A DNA stretch of 64,000 nt from Trichobilharzia szidati (GCA_944472155.2 OX235273.1:32337204-32401203), one strand, 5' to 3'. Shown: positions 49,160 to 60,746, numbered from the stretch's first letter. The notes: a model not told the origin generated them from the letters alone. Translations and numbers: made by a program.

Positions 49160-52146
49160 CACTGATCATTTCATCACAACAAACGCCTCCTTAAAAGTAA
49201 TAGCTGAAGCTATGGCCATTCACATATAAAAATCGAAGCTGTGCTTACAAAAGAGAATTACTCAACTAGTTCTACTATCATGGTAACAACTTTGTTGATT
49301 TTGATGACATTATTTTGTTTGTTTGCCTGTTTTTTCAATTGCTTTTAATTCTTCTATTCATTTAGAACTTTTACTTGATTTCGTATTCTCTACTTTGTTC
49401 CTATGCGTATCCGGAGTAAAACTCAATCATCAAACTATTCATATTATTAAATAACTTCTTTCTAACAACTGTTTATGCCAACTCATCACATTTCGTACTA
49501 CCCTAATTTCATAAACATCCAATCATCTTTACCGATTTTGTATTACGTAACTCCAATTGACAGTCTTCACCTATCTATTTGAAATAACCACAACCAATTA
49601 TATTTTTGACTGACAAACTAAATGTTCACATACATGCAAAATAACAATTATATATTTCCTACTGTACAGCTAAGAAAATGAATTCGCCGAAAAGATACTC
49701 TTCTCTGAACTACGTGTTTTCTTTTCATAATGTATAATTCCCGAGGTTTACTTACATCGTATGAGATTTGATGACTACAGTGTCAGTTCACCTTTGATTG
49801 GTCATAAGTGGGCAAAACACATTCGATGATCTATTAGGTAAATTCAAAATTTAGGCATCGAATTGGGTGGATTTCTCACACACGCCCCGAACTAAATGTA
49901 AGACCTCTACAACCACGAACGTCTAAAACATTTTAACACGACAGTTCATCTGCATTTTCGGGATGCCTAACAACTTACATCCATGAATAAATGTTCAAAT
50001 GTAATACCAACAAACTGACGAACGTTTGAATAAATGCACTGAATGTAAACGAACACTGAAGTTAAAATAGAAATAGTGTTCCTGGGTAGTGACAGTATTG
50101 GCACTGAAAGTACTTCTTTTGCTTTTTTGAGGAAACTAGCCTGAATTGTAACATATTTTGCTGAACTGAATTTTCGGTCGAGAACGGTGCTGTAAGGAGA
50201 AGAGAAGGTGGGTTATTCATTAAGAAATTAGTTTCTACTGGATCGGCATAAAAACTATAGACACAGACAGTGTTGTTCTTTTCAACCGTCTTGTGACGAC
50301 TGTTATGAATGGAGCTGATCTGGTCTTTTTGATAAGTTCTTAACTAGTTAAGTGGTAAATGGATCGGTTTATGTACCACAAATGAATAGTTTCTCATTAT
50401 TTTAATGGCAATCATTAGAAAAGTACATCCGATTTTCTTCAAAACTTAATCCTATCAAATATCATTTCTATCCACTTAGTGCCTAGATAAAAGTGTGCCG
50501 TGAAATCCAGTACACATGCTGCTTGAAATTCTGTCTGAATACTTCTTAGGCAAATATCATATGAAAAGTTTTAAATCACTGAGTAAAATAATATTTATTC
50601 AGTGGAGGAGTACAGTCCAGTGTTGTTATAAATTCGTATCAGTGACGACATATGAATCCAGTTTATTCGTATAACTGCATACTTATGCTGAAATTTGAGC
50701 AGTGACAGGTTATAATGTCAAGATTTCGATAGCCTTATTCCTTCGACTGCACAAACATCGATATATGCTGGTTATTAAAATTGTACGTTTCTTTCCCAAA
50801 ATTTACTAGAATCTACAGGCTTGGCATTTTCTGAGAAATGTCGCATTTCAGTAGATATCCTGAAGAATTTGTAATTCTTAAGATTCATAATGTACTTTTC
50901 AAATCAGTTTCATTCTTCATCTAAAAGGAAAAATAAATCCATAAATTTCAGAGTTTCTTAAAAATGAGCTATTTACACTAGGCCTACAGTTATAGATCCA
51001 CTCTCCAAAATGTTCAGATTACTGACTCAATACTGTCAATGACTACTTTCTTTGAGAGCTGGTTTTCATTTGGGTGGAAATTAATTCTTGCACATGGTCC
51101 ATCCGAAACAGCATTACTCGAGTCAGTTAACACACATTCATCAGCAGCGTTCTTGAACTGTGAACAGTCCGTCATTTAACAGTCCGTCGTGTCACGTTCG
51201 TGCACGATCCCTAGCCAGCTAAGCAATCATCTCGCACTCAGATTTCGTCCCGAAATATATCTCGTAATTTGGACGATCCATTGGGGTGTTTTGCTTTGTC
51301 TTCGGTCTACGCGGAACGAATACTATGAAAGTTGTGGGTATTAGATCTTGCGTTAGTATACTTCGTACTATCCGTGAACGTCAATACCGTCAGCCTCTAA
51401 ACAAGCAATAATGAAGAGTGTGTTCACGTGGACATCGCTCGCTGAAGACGTGTTCAACTAAACAAGCACCTACTTAATTCACTCAATCATTACTCAGTGA
51501 AATAAGTGCTCTGTTAAAAATCTGGACATTTAATTACGTAGTTACTTGCATAAACACCTGCTCGCTGCCTTATTCAAATACTGTTTTACTGAATCGCTTA
51601 GGTGGTTAAGTGCCTACTGACTGACTGACTGCCCGCCTGCCTGCCTGACTAGCGAATGGCTGAATGACCATTTTTGATGGATGCTGGTTTATTTGACCGA
51701 ATATATCAATCATATTTTCGTATGCTTTAAATTCCATTCAGCAGAGATTCATGCCTCAATTCAACTGGCAGAAATCAACACGCAACATCATTCACTGACC
51801 TCCTGACCAACCCACTACATGACTCACTCACTCATTTACTTACTCACTCCCCCTCCCTTACTTAGCCACCTACTGGCTTTCTCACTCCCTCTCTCCCACT
51901 CACATTGGCTGACTGCACGCCTACTCGACTGGCCAACAGCCTGACGAACTGTCTCACTGACACAACCGATGAAGCAACGAAGTATCTGGTTGAAACACAG
52001 AGGAACTTACACAAGATGGTTGGATGCTAATTTCGGTGAGCGCGAGGGGAGGGGAGGGGAGTGGAGAATCAGAGCTTCGCTGATTGACAGACAATTGACT
52101 GAAAAAGAAGAAGTCTGAAAGGTGTGATTTGGATAATGCAAGTGTA

Positions 52147-52152
52147 TTTATT
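52147..52152 (-). terminator. Poly(A) signal, peptide gene copy 2
   Basis: AATAAA on the minus strand, at the position equivalent to copy 1. Confidence 0.7.
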
Positions 52153-52305
52153 ATTAGTAAGTTGTACAGAGGAGATCTATCTAAAAGTACACATTGTCCA
52201 CCGTCTTCAAATCAATGATGACAGTATTTTCTTCACGCAGGAAAGCTTGTTTGAATAATGAGGTGTTCTGTTTAATTAGTCAATTGATGTCTGCTGCGTT
52301 AATGT

Positions 52306-52917
52306 TTAATGTCTTCGGCAGCCTTTACAGCAGCCACCTGGACAATTTCCACCTCGGCATCCACGGCATCCACAACACCCTCCACGGCATTTAGGGCATC
52401 CACCAGGACAGCCAGGACAACCACTGTTTGCTGCTGCTGGTTCTGGAACTGGACCTGCAATAACTGAAATCACAATACAACAAAACACCACAATTAAATA
52501 CTCAGTCATTACTTGCTTCATACATCCACTCACTCACTCACTCACTCACTGACCCACTGACCCACTGACTCACTCTATCACCAACTCAGTCACTCCTTCA
52601 TTCATTGTCTCATCAACTAAGGTAGCATGTAATGACATCATTTCTACTGAGTGAATGTGTTATTTGTCTGTCTGCATTGTCTATCTCTTCTCTTATTTAT
52701 GTCAACGAGTGATCATGGTCATGACGTTGATGTTGATGATGACGTGGAGTAGGAAGAGGAGCAGGAGGAGACGCAGGAGGAAGACTTACCTCCCATTTCG
52801 AATCCCAGTGATGCAACGAGTACAACTAAGACGAGCTGAAATGAAAATGCCCATCAGGAAGGAAGGCATACAATATTATACAACTAGAGTATTCTAACAT
52901 ACAGTGAACATCTGCAT
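52306..52917 (-). CDS. Secreted Cys/Gly-rich small peptide, copy 2
   Basis: Minus-strand twin of copy 1 in the right palindrome arm. Exons are 52903-52917, 52790-52835 and 52306-52463, with splice sites as in copy 1. The predicted 72-residue protein is identical to copy 1, including all 12 cysteines; the one residue difference visible upstream of exon 3 lies in the intron. The 5' UTR is 17 nt shorter than in copies 1 and 3, consistent with loss of one of two direct ACAGTAAAC repeats and the sequence between them. The TATA box and poly(A) signal are intact, so the copy looks expressible. It is transcribed towards copy 1, with the palindrome loop between them. Confidence 0.8.
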
Positions 52918-52973
52918 TGTCGTTTACTGTCAACTTGAAGCTACCTACTCACATACACCGTGCTTTTTATACT

Positions 52974-52981
52974 CCTCGAAG
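52974..52981 (-). promoter_or_regulatory. TATA box, peptide gene copy 2
   Basis: TATAAAAA on the minus strand, 57 nt upstream of the ATG; the distance is shortened by the 17-nt 5' UTR deletion. Confidence 0.7.
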
Positions 52982-54129
52982 TTAACCTCGAAGTCGAGCG
53001 AACCCGTGGTCACACTCGAAGTCAGCTGATCAGTAATCAATCAGTAGAATCAATGAGTACGCGTAATGTGAAATGGTTCGATTGATATGCTCACTCGAAC
53101 GATCGACCGCTCACTCGTTTGGAAGATCGATGACTTGTTCACCAGGTGGCTGAATCGCTCACTCGCCTGCCTGGCAGTTCGTTTTTCCCTTTCACCTATT
53201 CACTATGTGATGAATTAATAAGTCATCCTTGTATTTGCGACTCAGTCCGTCATTACATCTGGTTTGTTGATTGGTTGGTTGGTTCGTCCGTCCCTCCGTC
53301 CGTTGGTTGATTAGTTCGTCAGCTCGTTGGTTATTCAATTAGTTGGTGGGTCGATGCATGTGTCTTGATCCCCACTTTGGAATAGCTACAATTGATTGAT
53401 TGATTGACTGGTTGACTGACATGCATAAATTGGAAAGCACTTTGCATTCTGCAATTCTTAAATGCAAACTCTGCTTAGTCGGCGTTATTCGGCGGACAAA
53501 GCGAGATAGCTGGCTAGCTCGCTGTGCGAAAATTCTCAGCGAAATCTGGGAACAGACAGTCTAATTAATCCTAGTATAAATCAGATGCATTCCTGAGCTG
53601 TGAATCAAACTCACATTCACACACACACACATACACACACATCGACTGCTCTATCGCTTCCTCTCTACATCTCACATTCATCGACAAGCTATTCACACAC
53701 TCACCACATCCTTCCTATTCTCTGTCTCTGTTTCAAACCCCGTCTCCCCTCTCTATGTCTCTTGAATTCATCGCAGTTATGCATCAACTTGTAGGCACTG
53801 AAGATGCACAATGAAGACTCACATTGATGTGGAGAAATATTTGACAAGATAATGTGTGAGTAGAAGTTAGAACAGTTGAATTGATTGGTTGATTGATTGA
53901 TTGATGATGTAATGGGTGAAATGCTTCCTGGATGAATAAAATCGAAACATCATTCACGCTGCTGCTGTTGCTGCAGCTGCATTTATACAATGATGGTTTC
54001 GTTCTGTCATGTGTGTATAGTATAGTATTGCTGCTGGCTAATCAATGCCTGGCACACCACAGAAAGTAGACAAGTGAGTGAGTGACTGACTGAATGAACG
54101 AGCGAGCGATTCGAGGTCCTGCCATTCAG

Positions 54130-54740
54130 TATCAACGTATGCATAGATGCACATATCCTGATATGGATGTGTATGTGTGTTTGTATATACATTTATGATA
54201 TATCTATCTTTCTTTACATATGCATGAGCGTAGGGTATTTAAATAAACAGGATATTTCTTACTCTTTTGTAGTTAGTTAGTGGATCTTAAGTAGAATCGG
54301 TCCGAAGTGAGTACTAGTCACATTCGGTTTCATAGGCAGGATGACAAGACACGAGGAAGAAGAGAGATTCTATGTAGTAGAAATTAGTCGTGTTGTAGGA
54401 GAATAGTGTGCGAAATTCACACCAGAGATCGGGAATTCGCGAAGATCGAGATACAACTACCCTTTAAATACATTTCCCATTCATTCATTCAAAAATATCA
54501 TTAATAATAACAATAACGGTAATAATCAGACAGCGGGCCTGGTAATGATGCGTTAATTAATTAATTAACATATTTATTAATTAATTAATTAATTCAATCA
54601 ATTTTTCCGTTGGATAAATTTGTATAAGGCATTACGAAGACAAATCTCTCGAGATGATATCATTTCGTAGTTTCTTTTTAACCACTTCACAACTCACATT
54701 GTTAACAATAATAAAATTAGGGTCATGACAATTACTCAGT
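54130..54740. other. Junction between palindrome and PLE
   Basis: No gene seen. Contains an ATTA microsatellite (about 54552-54595) and, from about 54650, probably the non-coding tail of the PLE to its right. Confidence 0.45.
54552..54595. repeat. ATTA microsatellite
   Basis: Runs of TTAA/ATTA units with one short interruption. Confidence 0.85.
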
Positions 54741-54744
54741 TAAA

Positions 54745-54902
54745 TAAAACAAAAGTATTTATGAATGACCAATCATATTTAATAGGTCATGTAGTCCATG
54801 GTAGTCGGAGATTGAAGTCTATTGTTTCTTGTACACACAGTTTAGGCTGTATTATATTAATCCAACGTGCTTCCATCACCTTCAATAACCTTGAATTGGA
54901 GT
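54745..54902 (-). mobile_element. PLE fragment, C-terminal coding end (left of the LTR insertion)
   Basis: The minus strand reads MEARWINIIQPKLCVQETID and then NLRLPW before a TGA, the C-terminus of a PLE protein. It is the continuation of the PLE at 58453-59065, separated from it by the LTR element. When the insertion and one copy of the GGAGT target duplication are removed, the two halves join in frame. Confidence 0.85.
54898..54902. repeat. Target-site duplication GGAGT, left
   Basis: GGAGT directly precedes the 5' LTR and is repeated at 58453-58457 directly after the 3' LTR. Five-base duplications are usual for Bel/Pao elements. Confidence 0.9.
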
Positions 54903-55225
54903 TGTCAATGGAAGTGAACATTGAACGTTTGTTTTATTGGAACTGGCAACCATTGGCGGGCAATTGAAGGCGCGAATGGAACGATCGCTTGCAAGTTGAA
55001 GGAAGACTGGATTTAAATACGAATAAAAGTACTTTATAACTTCATTTGTACTTAAAATTTGTTTGCAGACTTTGTAGTTTTCTTCACTTTAATTGCCAAA
55101 CAATATAATTTAGTTCAAGGAATACTGGTGTTTTGGATTTAAAGTTGAAGGAAATACATAGTGTTTATCGGTTCAATCGCTTAAGTCTTCATTACGATAG
55201 GAACTTAGGGCTAAGTTCCTTGACA
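54903..55225 (+). repeat. 5' LTR (323 bp)
   Basis: Begins TGTCAATGGAAG and ends TTCCTTGACA. Contains AATAAAAG near 55023, a candidate poly(A) or TATA-like signal. Confidence 0.95.
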
Positions 55226-55395
55226 GTTTTTATTCGTTTGTTCGTCGTCTGGATTGCAAGCTGGGAGAGTTTTTATTCGTCTCTAAGTCTTCGTGGGCGC
55301 CTTCTGGAAACCGGGTGTACTTACTAGATCTGCAGCCAGCTTCTCTTTGGACAAGGATTATCAACGCAATTTGGATTCTTTGGTGACGTTGGATA

Positions 55396-57387
55396 ATGCC
55401 TGGGTCAAGAAAGGGATGTGGCACCATGGAAGCAGACAAAATAGTAAGTAACGATGAGTTGCCTGTTAATTGTAATGATATGTGTGATGCTCAGCATGTT
55501 AAGTTTGATGTTCACGCTTCACCGTTAAGGGATAGTAAGGGTTTAAGATTGCCTAAGTTTGAACCGCGATACTTCGATGGAAACCCAGCTGACTACCCAC
55601 AGTTCATGAAAGAGTTTGAGGTCATGCTGAGTGGTTTTGTATTAAATGATGAAATGAAGTTAATGTATTTGTTGAGATATTGCACTGGTGTAGCTGCAAG
55701 AGCCATACAGTGCTGCAAGTTTATGCCCTCGAACGAAGGATATACCGAGGCAATGAAGATACTACGTCAAAGGTTTGGAAAACCATTTATGATATCCCGT
55801 AGTATTTTCGAGACAGTGAAAGGTAACGGATCACAGTTAAACGATAATCCAGAGGAACTTGCAGAGTTCTTGGATAATTTGATGGTATATAGAAATACAC
55901 TCATGTCTTTTAACTGCGTAGATGAATTGAACTCAAGTTCCGTGCTTGAGACTGTTGCTAAGAGATTACCTGTTCGTCTACAAAGGAAGTTTGTAAAGGT
56001 TTGTTCACGTCTTGAGGAGGAAGGTTTAGAGCCCAGGTTGGATGACATTGTGAGCCTGGTGAAAGACAGTGTCAACCAAGCTTTGAGCAAGTTTGCTAGT
56101 ATACTGCATCCCTCCCCCGGAATAGAGAAATCAGAGAGTGAAATGCAATCATTGATGACGAAGGGGTCTCAGCGTAGTGGATATCGAGAAAGCTGTATAG
56201 TGTCTAGTAAACCTAATGATTGTGACAGCTTTAGTGAGACGTCCCCAACGGATAAGTTACAAGCTGCGAGACAAACACGGTTGTGCTTCGTCCGTTTGCA
56301 AGAAGTGCATACAAAGGTGAACTGTGAAGCAACGAGCAAGTTTAGTTGCAAGCTAAATGTGAAGTCAGCGTCATCGTGTTGTGACTCCGAATTGTGTAAC
56401 GCTAATGGTGCGGTGAAGAAGCCTGTGGTCGTAACTGGTAATCCATTGTTGAAAAGAGTGTCTCAGACGACACCGCAGTTTGTGCATAAGAATAGGGTTA
56501 CAGTTTCAGTATCCAGTTCTGACTCCACAAGTTTACAAGGTATTACTAGTCAGAGTAAAGGAATAAAACCTTTAAAGATTCATGAAGAAGAACGTGAGTC
56601 ATCTACGGCTGTTATTAAGGAGTTTGAAAATGATGAAGTCTATCATACAGACGGCGGTAAGGTGGGTATTTGTGACAATGGTCACGATAGTTCACATTTG
56701 TCTGTGGCTGATCATGACGAGATTAGCGGAATGCCTACTACTACTGAGTTGAACGAAGGTTCTGTACAACTTGAAAGTGAAGTAGAATTAAAGGCAGATG
56801 CGGTTGCTGCAGATATGAATAATCGTGAGACCGTCAATGTAAATGATCCGAGTGTAGCCCAACTATCGACAGATGTTAAAGCTGAACTGGAGCCAATAAT
56901 AAAAGATAGCAGTGGTGATAATCCTGTGGTTAGACAACCTCCTAAAGGTCTAACAACAACAGCTTCTGATACACCGCTAAGTTCTTCAACTGGTGTCAGC
57001 CAGTCGTCGTTGGTGTCGTCATATGCAGTAAAAGAGTCGTCCATGAACCCACGTGTCTTATCCAGTGATTATGCTAGTGTCGGTCCGTTCGAAGGGACTA
57101 AAGTTAATGGCCAGTTTAGTGACGATAGGCCAACTGTGTACAAGAGGGTAATCGTTAGACTGACTTGCACGAATAAAGGCATTTCAGGTTTCAAACTACT
57201 ATTTGAATGTTATTATCTTTGGTGCAAATTACTCTGTACATTCGCTTGGTTGGTCAGATACGTCGTATGTTTGTTAGTCATCTACCTTCCACGATACAAT
57301 GTCATGGGCGTGTTACCATTCAGAGTCGAGGATATAGATGATGGAAGGAGGTCAGCAAATGAGCTCAACGACGATTTTCCAACTTAA
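55396..57387 (+). CDS. Gag-like protein of the Bel/Pao-type element (663 aa)
   Basis: Gag would form the particle that packages the element RNA. Residues about 52-215 (LPKFEPRYFDGNPADYPQF, then MKILRQRFGKP and LVKDSVNQALSKF) look like the DUF1759 region typical of Bel/Pao gag. A Cys-containing stretch around residues 295-340 (CFVRLQEVHTKVNC, then SCCDSELC) looks like degenerate zinc knuckles. The middle is acidic and Ser/Thr-rich. Near the C-terminus a hydrophobic segment (LLCTFAWLVRYVVCLLVIYL) could span a membrane. The ORF is intact, from the ATG at 55396 to the TAA at 57385-57387, about 170 nt after the LTR. There is no protease or RT motif. The hydrophobic end is unusual for gag and may be a remnant of deleted downstream sequence. 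Confidence 0.8.
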   Translation: MPGSRKGCGTMEADKIVSNDELPVNCNDMCDAQHVKFDVHASPLRDSKGLRLPKFEPRYFDGNPADYPQFMKEFEVMLSGFVLNDEMKLMYLLRYCTGVAARAIQCCKFMPSNEGYTEAMKILRQRFGKPFMISRSIFETVKGNGSQLNDNPEELAEFLDNLMVYRNTLMSFNCVDELNSSSVLETVAKRLPVRLQRKFVKVCSRLEEEGLEPRLDDIVSLVKDSVNQALSKFASILHPSPGIEKSESEMQSLMTKGSQRSGYRESCIVSSKPNDCDSFSETSPTDKLQAARQTRLCFVRLQEVHTKVNCEATSKFSCKLNVKSASSCCDSELCNANGAVKKPVVVTGNPLLKRVSQTTPQFVHKNRVTVSVSSSDSTSLQGITSQSKGIKPLKIHEEERESSTAVIKEFENDEVYHTDGGKVGICDNGHDSSHLSVADHDEISGMPTTTELNEGSVQLESEVELKADAVAADMNNRETVNVNDPSVAQLSTDVKAELEPIIKDSSGDNPVVRQPPKGLTTTASDTPLSSSTGVSQSSLVSSYAVKESSMNPRVLSSDYASVGPFEGTKVNGQFSDDRPTVYKRVIVRLTCTNKGISGFKLLFECYYLWCKLLCTFAWLVRYVVCLLVIYLPRYNVMGVLPFRVEDIDDGRRSANELNDDFPT

Positions 57388-57400
57388 GGGCGTAAATCTG

Positions 57401-57780
57401 AGAAGGGTTGTAGGCGTACTGCTGTAAGTCCTACAATTCTTCAAGGGTAGTACGTCGAAGAGCAGTCCATCGTACTTGGTGTATTATTTTGTACATATGT
57501 TCATGTTGTATATAATGAATTGGTATCATCCCTCTTCTATCTGTTGATTAATTTTGTTTGTGTCCGGACGTCTTCCACTTGGATCGTCAACCTGAGAAGA
57601 AATGTAGGCGTACTGCTGTAAGTCCTACAGTTCTTCAAGGGTAGCTCGTCAAGGCAGAATCCGCAATATTTGATGTATTGATTGTACATATGTTTGTGTT
57701 GAGTAATTCAGTGGGTTCCGATTCATCTGATTGTCGGTTAATTTTATAGTTGTCGCATTGTGTGAATCATCTTGTAATGT
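57401..57780 (+). repeat. 194-bp tandem duplication in the LTR element interior
   Basis: AGAAG.G.TGTAGGCGTACTGC begins at 57401 and 57595. Both units contain GTAAGTCCTACA.TTCTTCAAGGGTAG and TGTACATATGTT.ATGTTG. The units have diverged modestly, so the duplication is older than the insertion. Confidence 0.85.
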
Positions 57781-58120
57781 TTTTGTAAGTACTTCTGAAT
57801 TCGCTTCTAAACTTGTGAACGAATCGAGTAGAGTCAGAGTCAGCGTACGCGATTGGATACGCCGGGGAGAGGATTGGGCTAGAGTGGAATGAAGCAATCG
57901 ATACTTTGTGAACGAGATCAGTGGTGGTATTGTCGTCAGAGAGCGTAGACCCCATGCGCCGGGGAGAGCGTGTCGGTGTGATGTGGTATGTTTGCTGTGT
58001 GTTGGGCTTTTTTGTCTTGCTTTTCCAATTTTAGCCTAGTCCCGATTGGCCCAGGTTCCCGCATTGGCAGTTCAGTTCAAGGTTACCGCCGCTGTGGAAA
58101 AAAGGGATGGACCCTTTTTT

Positions 58121-58129
58121 GCCGGGGAG
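58121..58129 (+). promoter_or_regulatory. Probable polypurine tract
   Basis: GCCGGGGAG lies immediately upstream of the 3' LTR. The same word occurs at about 57862 and 57958 within the interior, each followed by AG-rich sequence. Confidence 0.55.
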
Positions 58130-58452
58130 TGTCAATGGAAGTGAACATTGAACGTTTGTTTTATTGGAACTGGCAACCATTGGCGGGCAATTGAAGGCGC
58201 GAATGGAACGATCGCTTGCAAGTTGAAGGAAGACTGGATTTAAATACGAATAAAAGTACTTTATAACTTCATTTGTACTTAAAATTTGTTTGCAGACTTT
58301 GTAGTTTTCTTCACTTTAATTGCCAAACAATATAATTTAGTTCAAGGAATACTGGTGTTTTGGATTTAAAGTTGAAGGAAATACATAGTGTTTATCGGTT
58401 CAATCGCTTAAGTCTTCATTACGATAGGAACTTAGGGCTAATTTCCTTGACA
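58130..58452 (+). repeat. 3' LTR (323 bp)
   Basis: Identical to the 5' LTR except for one substitution in the CTAATTTCCTTGACA end. Confidence 0.95.
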
Positions 58453-59065
58453 GGAGTTATGTGAAATAATTGTGAAACAGTCATTAATATTGATTTTGTG
58501 ACTTGACATTAATAAGTGTTTTGCAATGGATAATGCTGGATTTCTATTCAGATTACTCGCATAGGGATTTTCTATATGATTTAGTAGCCATTTGGGAACA
58601 TGTTCTTTCCGACGACATTGGAACATTCTGTTGGTTCTACATATATAGGTGTCACCGCAGCTGCAGGTGAACTTGTAGATACAGTTTGAAGTAGAGTCCA
58701 CAGAATTTCGTCCTTTGGCAAGTGAGAAAACGAGATGCGTCGTAGAATGTGCGTTTGATGGCTGACCGAAGTCTTTGAGCTGTCAGCTGCATAATCTGGT
58801 CACCCTTGAATGGTAGGTTAATGAAGATAGCTTCTTTGGTACAGAAGCCGTCTTTTCGAGATGTGCTCTTTCTTTAACGTGACAAGTGATAAATTTTTCC
58901 GGATAACCATTAGCTAATAAGACTGAATGTATATGTCGAAACTCATCCATCACTGTGTCACTCGTGCATATTATTCGGGACCTTGACAACAAATATTTCA
59001 CTAGGGAACGTTTATACTAGAAAGGAAAAAACTGGTCAAATGCAGATATTGTCTACTCCATGTCT
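58453..59065 (-). mobile_element. PLE fragment, RT C-terminus to GIY-YIG (right of the LTR insertion)
   Basis: The minus strand reads TWSRQYLH at about 59055, YKRSLVKYLLSRSRIICT, INLPFKGDQIMQLTAQRL and SAIKRTFYDAS in shifted frames. It then reads SNCIYKFTCS, CGDTYICRTNR (the second motif residue G is replaced by C) and KEHVPKWLLNH, ending NDCFTIISHNS at the LTR. Two frameshifts lie near 58835 and 58700. It is 5'-truncated where it meets the third peptide-gene unit at about 59080. Confidence 0.85.
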
Positions 59066-59079
59066 GTTTAAAAAAATAC

Positions 59080-59380
59080 GCAATCTGTGCCTACGGAATG
59101 TTATTCTCACATGTTCCCACAGTTCAATTCGACATTAGCAACAGAATACGATGTATCTATTTGAACATTCTATTTGATGTTAGAGACAGAATACTTTCCC
59201 CCCACAGATCAATACTGCATTGGCAGGCAACAGAATACGATGTATCTATTTGAACATGCTATTTTTGCCGTTTGATGTAAACCGAAATGACACGCTCAGT
59301 GATTGCTCAAAGAATATAAACTGAACATATATAAACAGCGGTCTGATCAATGAAAATATACCTTGGCTGCTGTTAGAAAA
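59080..59380 (+). repeat. 83-bp-family repeat, two units, upstream of gene copy 3
   Basis: CACAGTTCAATTCG starts at 59118 and CACAGATCAATACTGC at 59203, 85 bp apart. The copy upstream of gene copy 1 has only one unit. Confidence 0.8.
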
Positions 59381-60738
59381 CGATCATCATTGAAGATCGT
59401 TGTAATGACTATTAATATTAATTTTATAATTACTGCAATTTTTGTAAGTATAGTGGAGGCGGTGGCGGTGGTGTGCGATATTTGCATTGCGAATACCACC
59501 CATCATATTCATTTTCCTCATGTGCCATTCATTGAACCAATCTATCTACGACGGATTGACTAGGATTCGAAGAATGAATCCTGAATGGCAGGACCTCGAA
59601 TCGCTCGCTCGTTCATTCAGTCAGTCACTCACTCACTTGTCTACTTTCTGTGGTGTGCCAGGCATTGATTAGCCAGCAGCAATACTATACTATACACACA
59701 TGACAGAACGAAACCATCATTGTATAAATGCAGCTGCAGCAGCAGCAGCAGCGTGAATGATGTTTCGATTTTATTCATCCAGGAAGCATTTCACCCATTA
59801 CATCATCAATCAATCAATCAACCAATCAATTCAACTGTTCTAACTTCTACTCACACATTATCTTGTCAAATATTTCTCCACATCAATGTGAATTTTCATT
59901 GTGCATCTTCAGTGCCTACAAGTTGATGCATAACTGCGATGAATTCAAGAGACATAGAGAGGGGAGACGGGGTTTGAAACAGAGACAGAGAATAGGAAGG
60001 ATGTGGTGAGTGTGTGAATAGCTTGTCGATGAATGTGAGATGTAGAGAGGAAGCGATAGAGCAGTCAATGTGTGTGTATGTGTGTGTGTGTGGATGTGAG
60101 TTTGATTCACAGCTCAGGAATGCATCTGATTTATACTAGGATTAATTAGACTGTCTGTTCCCAGATTTCGCTGAGAATTTTCGCACAGCGAGCTAGCCAG
60201 CTATCTCGCTTTGTCCGCCGAATAACGCCGACTAAGCAAAGTTTGCATTTAAGAATTGCAGAATGCAGAGTGCTTTCCAATTTATGCATGTCAGTCAACC
60301 AGTCAATCAATCAATCAATTGAAGCTATTCCAAAGTGGGGATCAAGACACATGCATCGACCCACCAACTAATTGAATAACCAACGAGCTGACGAACTAAT
60401 CAACCAACGGACGGAGGGACGGACGAACCAACCAACCAATCAACAAACCAGATGTAATGACGGACTGAGTCGCAAATACAAGGATGACTTATTTATTCAT
60501 CACATAGTGAATAGGTGAAAGGGAAAAACGAACTGCCAGGCAGGCGAGTGAGCGATTCAGCCACCTGGTGAACAAGTCATCGATCTTCCAAACGAGTGAG
60601 CGGTCGATCGTTCGAGTGAGCATATCAATCAAACCATTTCACATTACGCGTACTCATTGATTCTACTGATTGATTACTGATCAGCTGACTTCGAGTGTGA
60701 CCACGGGTTCGCTCGACTTCGAGGTTAACTTCGAGGAG

Positions 60739-60746
60739 TATAAAAA
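60739..60746 (+). promoter_or_regulatory. TATA box, peptide gene copy 3
   Basis: TATAAAAA, 64 nt upstream of the ATG at 60810, as in copy 1. Confidence 0.75.

Larger units (their letters stand above)
49160..54129 (-). repeat. Right arm of the giant palindrome
   Basis: This is the reverse complement of 42456-47471. Differences include an 11-bp insertion near 49870-49885 (CTCACACACGC) and shorter tetranucleotide runs near 51560-51640. The homology ends at 54129, before the 83-bp-family repeat that adjoins the left arm, so that repeat was not part of the inverted duplication or was lost. Confidence 0.95.
54903..58452 (+). mobile_element. Complete non-autonomous Bel/Pao-type LTR retrotransposon
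   Basis: Two 323-bp LTRs (54903-55225 and 58130-58452), both TG...CA, differ at one base near the 3' end (ctaaG in the 5' LTR, ctaaT in the 3' LTR) and are bounded by the GGAGT duplication. The 2.9-kb interior has one 663-codon gag-like ORF and then about 740 bp without coding capacity. Protease, RT and integrase are absent, so mobilisation would need a related autonomous element. The near-identical LTRs indicate a recent insertion. A GCCGGGGAG purine stretch directly before the 3' LTR is the probable polypurine tract. I could not identify the primer-binding site after the 5' LTR. Confidence 0.9.
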
